Shown one piece after another: positions 34,776-43,759 of a stretch of 55,562 bases of DNA. The stretch is taken from positions 1 to 55,562 of the forward strand of contig JAJDDX010000212.1 of the NCBI GenBank assembly GCA_029260055.1, given 5' to 3'. Both the position numbers and the translations under genes were made by a program. The first letter of the stretch is position 1. Each line of letters opens with the position of its first letter. The DNA is from Phycisphaerae bacterium (lineage in GTDB: Bacteria; Planctomycetota; Phycisphaerae; UBA1845). Under the pieces are notes generated by a model. The model worked only from the letters and a program-made list of their open reading frames with translations, did no database searches and had not been told where the DNA came from.

Positions 34776-35351
34776 TTACGGTGCGGGCGGCGCCGGGGCA
34801 AGTTCGCCGTCAGGGCGGGATCGTATCCAGTCTCGGATGTCGGCGTGGATGGCCGCCGCGATCCGTGGCACAGCCTCCTCTACGTCCCGCGAAGGCTCCG
34901 GTCCGTACCCGAACGACGCCCCGGCTACGGCGTACACCCACGTTTTATCTGGGAGGATTCCGAGGTTCTCGGCCAACTCGAGGGCCTCGGGCACGCCGAG
35001 CGTGTGCGTGTTCGTTCGGATTCGAGCGTGAAGCCGGTGTCGATCGGCGGGGTAATCCATCCGCATCCACGTTCCGGGCGAGATGTCCGAGCCGGCTTCC
35101 GCCGCGTCGATCACGACCAGAAGCTCGGCGCCCTCACAATAGGCGAGCAGGTCCGTGCCTGGCGCCTCGGTGGCAAGGACGGTGATGCCGCGCTCGACGA
35201 CGTGCCGTGTGATGTCGGCTGCGATCAGGATTCCCGCTTGGTCGTCACGGCGGTAAGACCGTCCGCAGCCGACTACGCAGACGCGCGGCCGGGCCGTTTC
35301 CGGCGCGGCGGCCTTCCGGATGTTCTTCTCGCTAGCCGGTCCGAGGGTCAT
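34776..35351 (-). CDS. Hydrogenase maturation endopeptidase (HycI/HoxW-type)
   Basis: A 191-residue protein of the peptidase M52 type, which removes the C-terminal tail of the NiFe large subunit after metal insertion. The start of the fold reads VCVVGCGRSYRRDDQAG, matching the G-x-GNxxxxDDGxG signature with Asn replaced by Arg and Gly by Gln; the VVIDAAEAGSDISPGT segment matches the second conserved Asp region. The nickel-sensing Glu expected in the first motif is not obvious, so this member is divergent. Its ATG (35351) shares one base with the large-subunit stop (TAATG), fixing the start and implying coupling. The C-terminal PAPPAP tail is odd. Confidence 0.85.
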   Translation of the reverse strand: MTLGPASEKNIRKAAAPETARPRVCVVGCGRSYRRDDQAGILIAADITRHVVERGITVLATEAPGTDLLAYCEGAELLVVIDAAEAGSDISPGTWMRMDYPADRHRLHARIRTNTHTLGVPEALELAENLGILPDKTWVYAVAGASFGYGPEPSRDVEEAVPRIAAAIHADIRDWIRSRPDGELAPAPPAP

Positions 35352-36658
35352 TACGACACCCACTCCACATCCAGGAAGTGCGTCGCGCATGAGATGCAGG
35401 GGTCGTAGGCACGGACCAGCATCTCGAGTTGCAGTGTCATCTCCTGGGTGCTCATGTCGGAATCGAGCAACGGCGGAACCATGGCGCGCAGGTCCGCCTC
35501 GATGTTCGCGAGGTTCTGCCCGGTCGGGATGACCAGATTCGCATTCTCGATCTTGCCCGCCTCGTCCAGCGAATACTCGTGGAACAGCACGCCGCGAGGC
35601 ACCTCCGACGCACCGGCTCCCGTTCCAAAACGCGTCGGCGGTACGATCGCCTCGACGGTGAGGCCGCGCGTCAGCAGCGTGTCGATCAACTCGATGGAGG
35701 CTTCAACGCAATGGACGCACTCGACGAGCTGTGCTGTGTTGTTGTGGAACGGATTGTCGCAGGGCGCAGTCAGGCCCAGTTCCTTCGCCACGCCTCGCGC
35801 AGCGGGATGCAGTTGCTCGTGGTTGTTGTTGAAGCGGGCGAGCGCCCCGACGGCGTACGTCGGCGCGTTGGGGGATACGCAGTGCTTGGCGGCTGAGTGC
35901 TCGACGACGCTTTCTATGACGCGCTTGCGGTAGTCCTTCACCTTCGTGGGCTTCGGGTCGAGCGTCGAGACGATGTCGCCGTCGTAGAAAGCGTATTCGC
36001 CGTTATCGGTGACCTTGAGCGAGACGTATTCGGTGTCTCGGTGAAGCCCGGGGAGCTTCAGTTGCGCGTATAAGGAGGCCGTCTCGGCAAGGTCGGCACG
36101 GGCGGCCTCGAGGCGTCGCTTGAGGTCCAGCAGCTCCTCTTCCTTGGGAATGTGCGTGAAGCCGCCGACGTGGACCGCGATGGGGTGGATGTGTCGCCCG
36201 CCGACAACGGCGCAGACGTCGTTGGCGAGTCGTTTCATCCGCAGAGCACGTTTGACCACATCGGGATGGGTCGATGCCAGCGGTATCACGGATCCGACGC
36301 CGAGATAGTCGGGCACGGCCAGGAAGTACAAGTGCAGCACGTGGCTCTGCAACTGCTCGCCGTAGAATATGAGCTTCCGCAACGAGACGGTTTGCTCGGT
36401 GACTTCGATGCCACAGGCGGCCTCGATGGCCTTGACCGAGGAGGTCGTGTGGCCGACCGAGCATATGCCGCAGATCCGGCAGGTGATATGCGGTGCCTCG
36501 CGGTAGTCGCGTCCGCGAAGGAACGACTCGAAGTAGCGGGGGCTCTCGACGATCGCGAGTTGAAGCTTGGTGATCTCACCGTTCTCGACGTTGACGGAGA
36601 TGTTCCCGTGACCCTCGACGCGGGTAATGTGCTTCACATCGATGGTAACGTTCTTCAC
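35351..36658 (-). CDS. hydA: NiFe hydrogenase large (catalytic) subunit, group 3b-like
   Basis: A 435-residue subunit holding the NiFe(CN)2CO site. Proximal ligands are Cys63 and Cys66 in RICGICSVGH; distal ligands are Cys421 and Cys424 in DPCISCATH. The chain ends eight residues after His427, the tail cut by the maturation protease. RVEGHG (13-18) near the N-terminus is also typical. Together with the flavin and iron-sulfur partners this fits the alpha subunit of cytoplasmic NADP-reducing hydrogenase (sulfhydrogenase). No signal peptide. Length is normal. It lies 42 bp after the small-subunit gene. Group assignment comes from partner genes and motif style, not from a tree. Confidence 0.94.
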   Translation of the reverse strand: MKNVTIDVKHITRVEGHGNISVNVENGEITKLQLAIVESPRYFESFLRGRDYREAPHITCRICGICSVGHTTSSVKAIEAACGIEVTEQTVSLRKLIFYGEQLQSHVLHLYFLAVPDYLGVGSVIPLASTHPDVVKRALRMKRLANDVCAVVGGRHIHPIAVHVGGFTHIPKEEELLDLKRRLEAARADLAETASLYAQLKLPGLHRDTEYVSLKVTDNGEYAFYDGDIVSTLDPKPTKVKDYRKRVIESVVEHSAAKHCVSPNAPTYAVGALARFNNNHEQLHPAARGVAKELGLTAPCDNPFHNNTAQLVECVHCVEASIELIDTLLTRGLTVEAIVPPTRFGTGAGASEVPRGVLFHEYSLDEAGKIENANLVIPTGQNLANIEADLRAMVPPLLDSDMSTQEMTLQLEMLVRAYDPCISCATHFLDVEWVS

Positions 36659-36700
36659 AGTGCGTCTCCTCGCGAACGCTTGTTCCCAAAGCCGATTGCG

Positions 36701-37444
36701 TTACGGCAGCGTCGTGTCCTGGTGAGCGCCGAACAGGCGCAGGTCAGCCAGTACATCCTCCAGCGATACGTCGTACTGCTCCTGGAGGTTGATGTTCGCC
36801 GCCTTCAGCGCGTCTTCACTGACGATCCCGCGACAGGCCTCGCACTTCGAGCCGTACGTCGGGCAGATGGCTTCGCAGCCGGCACGTGTGATCGGCCCGA
36901 GGCAGACCACGCCTTTTTCGTAGAGGCAGAGATTGCCGTTCTTCTTGCACTCGACGCAGACAGCCGTCTCCGGAAGGCGGAACGTCCGTCCCGCCAGGAT
37001 GCATTGGACGAAGCGGAGGAACTCCTCCTTGACCATCGGGCAGCCTGGTAGCTGGTAATCCACGTCCACCACGGCCGAGATCGGCTTGGCATCGGTCGTC
37101 GGGAACCACTTGGCCTGGTCTCCGTACACGTACGGCGCGTAGCTATCCTTGCCTTGCGGGTTCTTGAGCGTGTTGATGCCGCCGAGGCACGCACAGGCTC
37201 CGATGGCGACCAGAACCTTGCAGTGCTCTCTGATCGTGAGCAGTTCTTTCTCGTCCTCGGGTGTGGACACCGCACCGTCGACGAAACCGAGGTCGATATC
37301 CCAACTGCGCGGAGTCATGCCCTCGCGGAAGTTGACGATCTCGACCGCGCCGAGGATGTCGAGAAGCCGGTCCTCGAGTTCGAGAATGGCCAGCGAGCAG
37401 CCCTCGCAACTGGTCAGGCTGAAGATCGCGACTTTCGGCTTCAT
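36701..37444 (-). CDS. hydD: NiFe hydrogenase small subunit (delta)
   Basis: A 247-residue iron-sulfur subunit that passes electrons from the NiFe site. The proximal cluster ligands are Cys13 and Cys16 in SCEGCS, with GACACLGG and PGCPM further on. A later cysteine-rich part (CVECKKNGNLC, CLGPITRAGCEAICP, CEAC) would hold two more clusters, as in group 3 small subunits. There is no twin-arginine signal, so it is cytoplasmic. The ATG at 37444 overlaps the flavin-subunit stop (ATGA) and has GGGAGG eight bases upstream. Confidence 0.94.
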   Translation of the reverse strand: MKPKVAIFSLTSCEGCSLAILELEDRLLDILGAVEIVNFREGMTPRSWDIDLGFVDGAVSTPEDEKELLTIREHCKVLVAIGACACLGGINTLKNPQGKDSYAPYVYGDQAKWFPTTDAKPISAVVDVDYQLPGCPMVKEEFLRFVQCILAGRTFRLPETAVCVECKKNGNLCLYEKGVVCLGPITRAGCEAICPTYGSKCEACRGIVSEDALKAANINLQEQYDVSLEDVLADLRLFGAHQDTTLP

Positions 37445-38304
37445 GCGAGTGCCTCCCGTATGGCCTTGAGTCGACCGTAGCGGAACACGGGACCCTCGCG
37501 GCAGACGTATATGTTGTTCGCCTGGCAGTGGCCACACTTGCCGACTCCGCATTTCATGCGGCGTTCGAGCGAGCAGAGAATCGAATCCTGCGTGATGCCG
37601 CGTGCGAGGAACTCGATCACGACGAACTTGAACATGACCGGCGGACCGATAATGACGACGGCTGTGTTCTTGGGAGACAGCTTCGGAAGCCCCTTGAAGA
37701 GCGTTGTCACCACGCCGGTTTTGCCGCGCCACTGCTCGTCGGCCTGATCGACGGTCATGTGGAAGTCCACGTCGGGGTTGTCACGCCAGCGAGTCAGGTC
37801 GTGGCGGAAGAGCAACTCCGATGGCTCGCGCGCGCCGTAGAAGAGGTGGAAGCTTCCGAAGCGGCTCCTTTGATCGACGATGTATTGGATCAACGAGCGA
37901 GCGGGGGCGAGGCCGAGCCCGCCGGCGACCACGATCATGTCCTTGCCGTGAAGCTCGTCGAGTGGAAAGCCGCAGCCGAGCGGTCCGCGTACGCCGATGA
38001 CGTCGCCTTCTACGAGCTGGTGTATGTAGTTCGTGACCTCCCCGACGCGACGCACGCAGAGTCCGAATGAGCCTTCGCGCGTGGGCGACGAGCAGATGGA
38101 GATCGGGCACTCGCCGACGCCCATGATCGACACCTGGACGAACTGCCCGGGCTGATGGCCCAGTTCCTCGCCGCTTTCGAGCGAGAGCTCGTAGAGGCTC
38201 TCGTGATCCGTCTGCTTCTGGACCGACCGGACGATGCACGGCTCGGGCAGATAGATGCTGGAGGTCGCTTTGGCGTCCGCGGCAGGCGGGGAAGCGGTAC
38301 TCAT
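37441..38304 (-). CDS. hydG: Hydrogenase flavin/NAD(P)-binding subunit (gamma)
   Basis: A 287-residue ferredoxin-NADP reductase-like subunit. It has an FAD domain (about 18-115; GQFVQVS and ISICSSP), an NAD(P)-binding domain (about 120-235; VVAGGLGLAPARSL and IIGPPVM), and a C-terminal 2Fe-2S site (MKCGVGKCGHCQ and YVCREGPVF). This is the HydG/AsrB-like subunit that links the hydrogenase to NAD(P)H. The ATG at 38304 is chosen: GGAGG lies seven bases upstream, and the TTG two codons earlier overlaps the previous stop. Its 3' end overlaps hydD. Confidence 0.93.
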   Translation of the reverse strand: MSTASPPAADAKATSSIYLPEPCIVRSVQKQTDHESLYELSLESGEELGHQPGQFVQVSIMGVGECPISICSSPTREGSFGLCVRRVGEVTNYIHQLVEGDVIGVRGPLGCGFPLDELHGKDMIVVAGGLGLAPARSLIQYIVDQRSRFGSFHLFYGAREPSELLFRHDLTRWRDNPDVDFHMTVDQADEQWRGKTGVVTTLFKGLPKLSPKNTAVVIIGPPVMFKFVVIEFLARGITQDSILCSLERRMKCGVGKCGHCQANNIYVCREGPVFRYGRLKAIREALA

Positions 38305-38306
38305 AC

Positions 38307-39389
38307 TCAAGCCTCCTCGGCAAGCTGATTGTAGACCTCGACCGAGCTGATCTTCGCCGTGCAGGCTCGATCACACCGGGCACAACCGACGCATCCCGCC
38401 AATCCGCTTTGCTCTTTCACCCATTTTGCCTTGCGGTAAGTGCGATGCCGCAGCCGCTGGGCCGCTTTTGGCCGGAAGTTGTGGTCTCCCGCTACCACGG
38501 CGAACTCGGGAAGCTGGCATCCGTCCCACTCGCGGCGGCGCTGCCCGCATGTCTCGGACAACTCGTTGTGATCGTGCATGTCGAAGCAATAGCAGGTCGG
38601 GCAGACCAGGTTACAGCTTCCGCACGAATAGCATCGCCTTGCCGTTGCTTCCCACAGGAGGGAATCGTAAGAGCGATCGAGAAGCGCCGGGAGCTTGTCC
38701 ACCGTGGTGTTGAGTTCGCGTGTGAAGGCCGCGGCCTTGGTTTGCGGGTAGGCCTTGAACGAGCGTTCGTCCTCGGCGCTGGGCGAGGTGAACCTGCGAT
38801 TGTAGTACAACCACTCGCGACCGGCCTCGGTCCCGAAGACGGCGCCGTAGCGCGTCTGTCCGTTGCCGTTGGCGCCGTCGCCCGTGGCCAGCGGGTACAG
38901 CATCACGTCATAGCCTTGGGTCGCCGTATTGGTCTTCATGTCGGCGCAGAAAACGCCGGATGTACACGGCGTCGGGCAGTCGATCGCGATGATGAAGGTG
39001 TGGCTGCGCCTCGCCGCGTAGTGCTCATCCGCGTGGTCCTTGGCGAACACATGGTCGAGAAGCTCGATAGCATGAACGTCGCACGGGTGGACGCCGACGA
39101 GGGCGCGCCTCTGCTCATCGAGCACGGGCGTGGCGGTGAAGCGGCCGTCGACTTTCTCGAAATTGAACAGCGTCTCACTCGGCGGGAAGAGGAACTCCTT
39201 GGGGCTATAGGTGCAATACGAGAATGAAAGATCGAGTTGACCGGCGTGCTTGACGCGCTGGTAGAAGTGGCGGACCGGCGGGTCACACTCCGGTACGGGG
39301 CGGGCGACCGGACCGATCAACTGATGCGTGTGGCCCAGCTCTTCGATCAGCTCGAGCAGACCACTTTGGGTTACGACTCGATCCAGCAT
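38307..39389 (-). CDS. hydB: Hydrogenase iron-sulfur subunit (beta)
   Basis: A subunit with two 4Fe-4S cluster motifs near its end: CYSCGSCNLVCPTC and CVGCARCDRAC. The N-terminal two-thirds includes FFPPSETLF-like and GVHPCDVHAI segments typical of HydB/AsrA, the sulfite-reductase-like electron-transfer subunit of group 3b enzymes. From the ATG at 39389 the protein has 360 residues; an ATG at 39446 would add 19 residues but has no ribosome binding site. It is the first structural gene, about 170 bp after the sensor kinase stop, followed by hydG two bases later. Confidence 0.9.
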   Translation of the reverse strand: MLDRVVTQSGLLELIEELGHTHQLIGPVARPVPECDPPVRHFYQRVKHAGQLDLSFSYCTYSPKEFLFPPSETLFNFEKVDGRFTATPVLDEQRRALVGVHPCDVHAIELLDHVFAKDHADEHYAARRSHTFIIAIDCPTPCTSGVFCADMKTNTATQGYDVMLYPLATGDGANGNGQTRYGAVFGTEAGREWLYYNRRFTSPSAEDERSFKAYPQTKAAAFTRELNTTVDKLPALLDRSYDSLLWEATARRCYSCGSCNLVCPTCYCFDMHDHNELSETCGQRRREWDGCQLPEFAVVAGDHNFRPKAAQRLRHRTYRKAKWVKEQSGLAGCVGCARCDRACTAKISSVEVYNQLAEEA

Positions 39390-39558
39390 GGCTCGATACC
39401 CTCGGCTCCTCTCGGCCGTCTGAATGGCTAGCAAGATGCGCGCCATCGCGCATCAAGTTCGTTCGGTTTAGCGTGCCGGTCGCGATAGCTGAACACGCGA
39501 TCGACCGACATCGACGGTCGGCGACGCAATGCTGGCACACCGGGTGGAAGACCCGCCG

Positions 39559-41082
39559 CTACGTGCCGGACCACGCCTCATCTATCGGACCGTCGCTCTC
39601 GCGCGGCGCCGACCCTGCTATATGATCGGTTACCGGAGGCTGTCGGTTTGCCCCGGGCAGCCAAAGCGTGAAGGTTGAGCCCACACCCGGGGTCGAGTCG
39701 ACATGGATACGACCTTTGGCTTGTTCCATGATTTCTCGGACGATCGCCAGGCCGAGCCCACTGCCGGAGATTCTGGCGCCGAGGGCCTCGTTGCCCCTGC
39801 GGTAGGCCTCGAACATCGTCTCCTGGGTAGCCTGATCGATGCCCATGCCGGAGTCCTTGACGGCCACCCGGACCCCGCCGTCGGCACGGCAGGCCTCGAT
39901 GGTGACGGTGTTATCCGGCTTGCTGTATTTGACGGCATTTTCGAGCAGATTCGCGATGCAATCGCACGCGTCCCGTCGCGACAGGTCGACAAGAAGCGGC
40001 ATGGATGAGTCGACCTGCACGGCCACGGCGATCCGCTGTTCCTCCGCCAACGGGGACGACTGCCGAACTACGTCCTCGATCACCTCGCCCATGTCGGTGG
40101 GGGGCTCGGGTGTTTCAGGATTCGCCGACTCTTGAACGCGTGCCAGCGTCAACAAGTCACTCACCGAATCGATGCCCTCGCGGCAGCGGCGCACGATCTT
40201 GCCGCAGATGTTGGCGATTTCGTCCGGGCTCCGTGCTACGCCGTCGCGGATGAGGCCGCCGAGTGTTTGAACGACCGCCAAGGGGCTCTTGAGTTGGTGT
40301 GCGGCTGTACGCATGAACCGCGCTCGGCGATTCTGCAGTTTCTCGATCGCGGATTGAGCTTCTTGCAAGGCGCTCACCGTGCGTCTTAACTCGAATTCGC
40401 GCTCGTCGAGGCGTTCGACCACCTGGATCGTGAGGTACAGCGCGCCGTAAATGCCGGCGCCGACGACGGCGATGACCTTCATCACGTAGTCGATTTGAAG
40501 ATAAGCCGCTTCCGCGGCCATGGACGGAAGGAAGGCGTAGTGCGGAACGATGATCTCCCAACCTTCTCCGAAGCAGACGGCTGCGTACAAGGCGAATGCC
40601 CAGGTGCCCTGCAGGATCGCGTGCCAGCGCTTCAGGACGAGGGCACCGATGACCATGTGGAACAGGTAGAAGATGGGAAGCGGGCTCTCGACGCCGCCGG
40701 TGAAGCGGATCAGCACCGTGAGCAGGGCGAGGTCGGCCGCCACCTGGGCATTGGCGAACACGAACGCGTGGCGCACGACCACGTCGTGCGTCGTGTCGCC
40801 GTCTTTGATCTTCGCCAGGAGATCCCTGGAAAAGACGGCCCACACGACGTTCACCAGCGCAATCACGATAAGCGTGACGACGAAGGCGACCAACCGATCG
40901 GTTGTTCGGGCGAGTGAATACTCGAGGCCGAGCGCGCCGGTCGCCGTCAGGGCGAATGCCCATCGCAGGCGGATGAACCATCGGAGTTGGACCAGACGGA
41001 GTAGGGCCCCCGTGCGGAAGCGGTCACGCATACCGTCGTGCTCGTCCGGCGTCGGCGGATTGGGCGCGGCGGATATGTTCAA
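39559..41082 (-). CDS. Membrane sensor histidine kinase, RegB-like
   Basis: A 507-residue kinase inside the hydrogenase cluster. Six hydrophobic segments (about 40-58, 64-84, 108-127, 135-152, 158-172 and 198-222) make the N-terminal half membrane-embedded with little periplasmic sequence. Between segments 3 and 4 it reads TGGVESPLPIF, close to the GGxxNPF quinone-binding motif of RegB/PrrB, and the start RLRWAFALT also recalls RegB. The kinase core has the H-box AAHQLKSPLAV (His262), NLLENAVKYS, DSGMGI and GSGLGLAIV. It follows the receiver gene by four bases. The inferred role is sensing quinone or redox state to control or tune hydrogenase; the RegB cysteine near the H-box is not seen. Confidence 0.9.
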   Translation of the reverse strand: MNISAAPNPPTPDEHDGMRDRFRTGALLRLVQLRWFIRLRWAFALTATGALGLEYSLARTTDRLVAFVVTLIVIALVNVVWAVFSRDLLAKIKDGDTTHDVVVRHAFVFANAQVAADLALLTVLIRFTGGVESPLPIFYLFHMVIGALVLKRWHAILQGTWAFALYAAVCFGEGWEIIVPHYAFLPSMAAEAAYLQIDYVMKVIAVVGAGIYGALYLTIQVVERLDEREFELRRTVSALQEAQSAIEKLQNRRARFMRTAAHQLKSPLAVVQTLGGLIRDGVARSPDEIANICGKIVRRCREGIDSVSDLLTLARVQESANPETPEPPTDMGEVIEDVVRQSSPLAEEQRIAVAVQVDSSMPLLVDLSRRDACDCIANLLENAVKYSKPDNTVTIEACRADGGVRVAVKDSGMGIDQATQETMFEAYRRGNEALGARISGSGLGLAIVREIMEQAKGRIHVDSTPGVGSTFTLWLPGANRQPPVTDHIAGSAPRESDGPIDEAWSGT

Positions 41083-41086
41083 CGTG

Positions 41087-41488
41087 CTATGCTCGCTGCT
41101 CGAGGACCTGTTCCATGGACTCGCGAAGACGCTGCGTGTCCAGCGGTTTTTCCAGGAAGAGTTCCACCGGCACGTAGTCTGAGCCCAGTTCCTTGGCGAA
41201 GTCCATGCCCATCTTCTGGCCGATGGAGGAGATGATGATGATCGGCGTGTCCTTCAGCACCTCATCCTTCTTCATCTCGTAGGCGAGGTGGAATCCCTCC
41301 GTCGGCGAGGACAACATGATGTCGAGGAGGATGACGTCGGGGCGTTCGCGTCGCACGGTGTCCACGCCTTCCTGCCCGGTCGTGCAGCAGGTCAGCGTGT
41401 AGCCGACGGGTTCGAGCATCATCCGGATGACATCGTGCATGTCCGTGTCGTCCTCGATCAGGACCACGTGTTTGCCGCTGGTTGCCAT
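41087..41488 (-). CDS. Single-domain response regulator in the hydrogenase cluster
   Basis: A 133-residue receiver with the acidic residues IEDD (11-14), phospho-acceptor Asp56 in LLDIMLSSPTEG, and Lys in LEKPL. There is no DNA-binding domain. AGGAGAGAG precedes the ATG. It is followed after four bases by the membrane kinase, so the two form a pair, but a receiver alone cannot bind DNA; an unlinked output protein or a direct protein target is needed. It is 89 bp downstream of hypE. Confidence 0.87.
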   Translation of the reverse strand: MATSGKHVVLIEDDTDMHDVIRMMLEPVGYTLTCCTTGQEGVDTVRRERPDVILLDIMLSSPTEGFHLAYEMKKDEVLKDTPIIIISSIGQKMGMDFAKELGSDYVPVELFLEKPLDTQRLRESMEQVLEQRA

Positions 41489-41577
41489 GCTGATTCTCTC
41501 TCCTGTCCCGGCCCGAGCGTTTGCGTCAACCGGCCGTCGCCAATTCCCAAGGGCGAGACACGGTTTAGGGGTCCACG

Positions 41578-42630
41578 TCAGCAGATGCGCGGCACATCTT
41601 CACCGTACGGCCTCTGCACGATGCGCCGGCCACCGGCCCGAGTGATCAACTCGACCAGCGGCGGCTCTGCTGCCGTCATGCTACCAATACACGCGGCGTG
41701 CCTGCCGAGCGGGTGCCCGCGCATGATTTCGAGTAGTCGAGGGGCGTCGCCCGCCGCCACGACACACACGACCTTGCCTTCGTTGGCCATCGCCAGCGGG
41801 TCAAGGCCCAGCATTTCAGCCGCGTGACGCGCCGTAGGCGACACCGGCACCGAGGCCTCTTCTATATCGACGCTAAGCCCGCGAGTCTCCGCGATGTCCG
41901 ACAGCACGCCGGCCACGCCTCCCCGGGTCGCATCGCGCATGAACCTGACTTGGATGCCCGATTGGAGAATCGTCCGGATCAGGCCGTTGAGGGGCGCCAC
42001 GTCAGACCGCAACGGAGACTCGAATTCGAGCCCGCTTCGCACCGACATGATGGCGAGGCCGTGCTCTGCGAGCGTCCCGTTGACCACGACGGCGTCGCCG
42101 ACCTCGATGGACGTGATACCCAGTTTCGCTTCCGGAATCAGCCGTCCGATGCCGGCTGTGTTGATGAAGAGGCCGTCCGGCGGAGCTGAGCCATCCGTCC
42201 GACCTCGCCTTCGTTCGATGACCTTCGTGTCGCCGGTGACGACCTGCACGCCGGCTGTCTTCGCGGTGCCGGCGATCGATGCCATCACGCGATCAAGCAC
42301 GTCAAAGGGAAGCCCCTCTTCGAGTATCAATCCCAAGCTTATCGCGACGGGCTCGGCCCCCATCACGGCAAGGTCGTTGACCGTGCCCGCGACGGCGAGG
42401 TTCCCGATATCGCCGCCGGGAAACTCGATGGGCGTCACTACATATGAATCAGTCGTGAAGACGAGGTCGCTCGAGCCCCATGGAAGGACCGCGCCGTCGG
42501 GGAGATGGCGGAGTTTCTCGTTATCCACAGGGGGAAGAATGTGCTCTCGAAGCAACTGTGCCGTCCGCTCGCCGCCACCGCCGTGAGCGAGCAGGACACA
42601 ATTAGCTGTATTGCCGGTGGCTTCGCTCAT
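41578..42630 (-). CDS. hypE: Hydrogenase cyanide-ligand synthesis protein HypE
   Basis: A 350-residue ATP-dependent dehydratase of the PurM-like fold. HypF carbamoylates its C-terminal cysteine, and HypE turns the thiocarboxamide into thiocyanate, the source of the iron CN ligands. The chain ends in PRIC with Cys350, the required terminus. Also seen are AHGGGG (15-20), TTDSYVVTP, the GGDIGNLAVAGTVNDLA segment and RDATRGGVAGVL. Length and order are canonical. It lies 31 bp after hypD. Confidence 0.96.
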   Translation of the reverse strand: MSEATGNTANCVLLAHGGGGERTAQLLREHILPPVDNEKLRHLPDGAVLPWGSSDLVFTTDSYVVTPIEFPGGDIGNLAVAGTVNDLAVMGAEPVAISLGLILEEGLPFDVLDRVMASIAGTAKTAGVQVVTGDTKVIERRRGRTDGSAPPDGLFINTAGIGRLIPEAKLGITSIEVGDAVVVNGTLAEHGLAIMSVRSGLEFESPLRSDVAPLNGLIRTILQSGIQVRFMRDATRGGVAGVLSDIAETRGLSVDIEEASVPVSPTARHAAEMLGLDPLAMANEGKVVCVVAAGDAPRLLEIMRGHPLGRHAACIGSMTAAEPPLVELITRAGGRRIVQRPYGEDVPRIC

Positions 42631-42661
42631 ATACGCCTTTTCGCCCGGGTGAAGGCCCGGT

Positions 42662-43759
42662 CTAGGCCGTGACGCCCGTCGTCGACGGACGTACGCGATG
42701 ATACTTGTACCATGCTGCGCAGGTGCCTTCGGTGCTCACCATGCACGGGCCGATGGGTGTCAGCGGCGTACACCCGTTATCGAACAGGCTGCAGTCGGCC
42801 GGCTCGGTCTTCCCTTGGATTACCTCACCGCAACGGCAAGCGGGGTTGTCTTCATCTTCCCCAAACGTCAGTCCGAACCGTCCGACGGCGTCGAACCGGC
42901 TATAGGCGGGGGCGAGTTCCAGCCCGCTCATCGGTATCGTGCCGAGGGCACGCCATGGTGTATCGGCCGGCACGAAGACCTTGTCCATCAGCTCCTGGGC
43001 TACCGTGTTCCCGGCATCGTTGACCACCGCCTTGTAGACGTTTTCGAGGTCCGCGCGGCCCTCGTCCACCTGAGCGACGAGGTGGGTCAATCCCTGCATC
43101 ATCTGCGTCGCTTCGAAGCCGGCGACCACGCAGGCCTTCTTGTGCTGTTCGACAACCGGCTTGTATGCCGCGGCCCCGATGATGACACTGACGTGGCCCG
43201 GGCAGAGGAAGCCGTCCAATGGGACATCGCCCGCCTGAAGCAGGGCGAGCATCGCCGGCACCACGAGTTTGTGGCACATCAGTACGCTGAAGTTCTCGAC
43301 GCCTTCTCTCTCGGCCGCGATGACCGCGGCCGCGGTCGCCGGCGTGGTCGTTTCGAAGCCGACCGCGAGGAAGACGACGGGCCGCGTCGGATTGGATTTC
43401 GCGAGATCAACGGCGGTCTGGGTCGAATTGACGACGCGGATGTCGGCTCCGCCCGCCCGCAGGCCTTCCAGGCTCCCTAGTTTTCCGGGTACCCGCATCA
43501 TGTCCCCGTAGGTCGCGAGGATCAGGTTCTCGTGCGTCGCTAGCTCGATGGCTGCGTCGATATGGCGCTGGGCCGTCACACACACCGGACATCCGGGGCC
43601 ACTGATCAGGCGGAGGTTCTCGGGCAGCATGGAACGTAAGCCGCTTCGGAAGATGGACACGGTGTGTGTGCCGCAGACCTCCATGATCTTGATGGTTCGG
43701 TCGATTCGTGCGCAGCGGGCGGTCAGATCGGCTCGCAGTTCGTCGATCGTGCGGCTCAT
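42662..43759 (-). CDS. hypD: Hydrogenase Fe(CN)2CO assembly protein HypD
   Basis: A 365-residue scaffold with a 4Fe-4S cluster on which, with HypC, the Fe(CN)2CO unit is built. Conserved motifs are EVCGTHT (Cys29), GPGCPVCVT (Cys57, Cys60), CPGHVSVI, GFEATQMMQG, and the C-terminal cysteine cluster region (CRCGEVIQG, then DCSLFDNGCTP and GPCMVSTEGTC). The ATG overlaps the hypC stop by four bases (ATGA at 43759-43756), as often found for this pair. Confidence 0.96.
   Translation of the reverse strand: MSRTIDELRADLTARCARIDRTIKIMEVCGTHTVSIFRSGLRSMLPENLRLISGPGCPVCVTAQRHIDAAIELATHENLILATYGDMMRVPGKLGSLEGLRAGGADIRVVNSTQTAVDLAKSNPTRPVVFLAVGFETTTPATAAAVIAAEREGVENFSVLMCHKLVVPAMLALLQAGDVPLDGFLCPGHVSVIIGAAAYKPVVEQHKKACVVAGFEATQMMQGLTHLVAQVDEGRADLENVYKAVVNDAGNTVAQELMDKVFVPADTPWRALGTIPMSGLELAPAYSRFDAVGRFGLTFGEDEDNPACRCGEVIQGKTEPADCSLFDNGCTPLTPIGPCMVSTEGTCAAWYKYHRVRPSTTGVTA

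Noticed and set aside
35351-39446. Hydrogenase as a membrane-bound group 1 or group 4 enzyme
   Set aside because: The small subunit lacks a twin-arginine signal, there are no membrane subunits, and HydB/HydG-type flavin and iron-sulfur partners point to group 3b.
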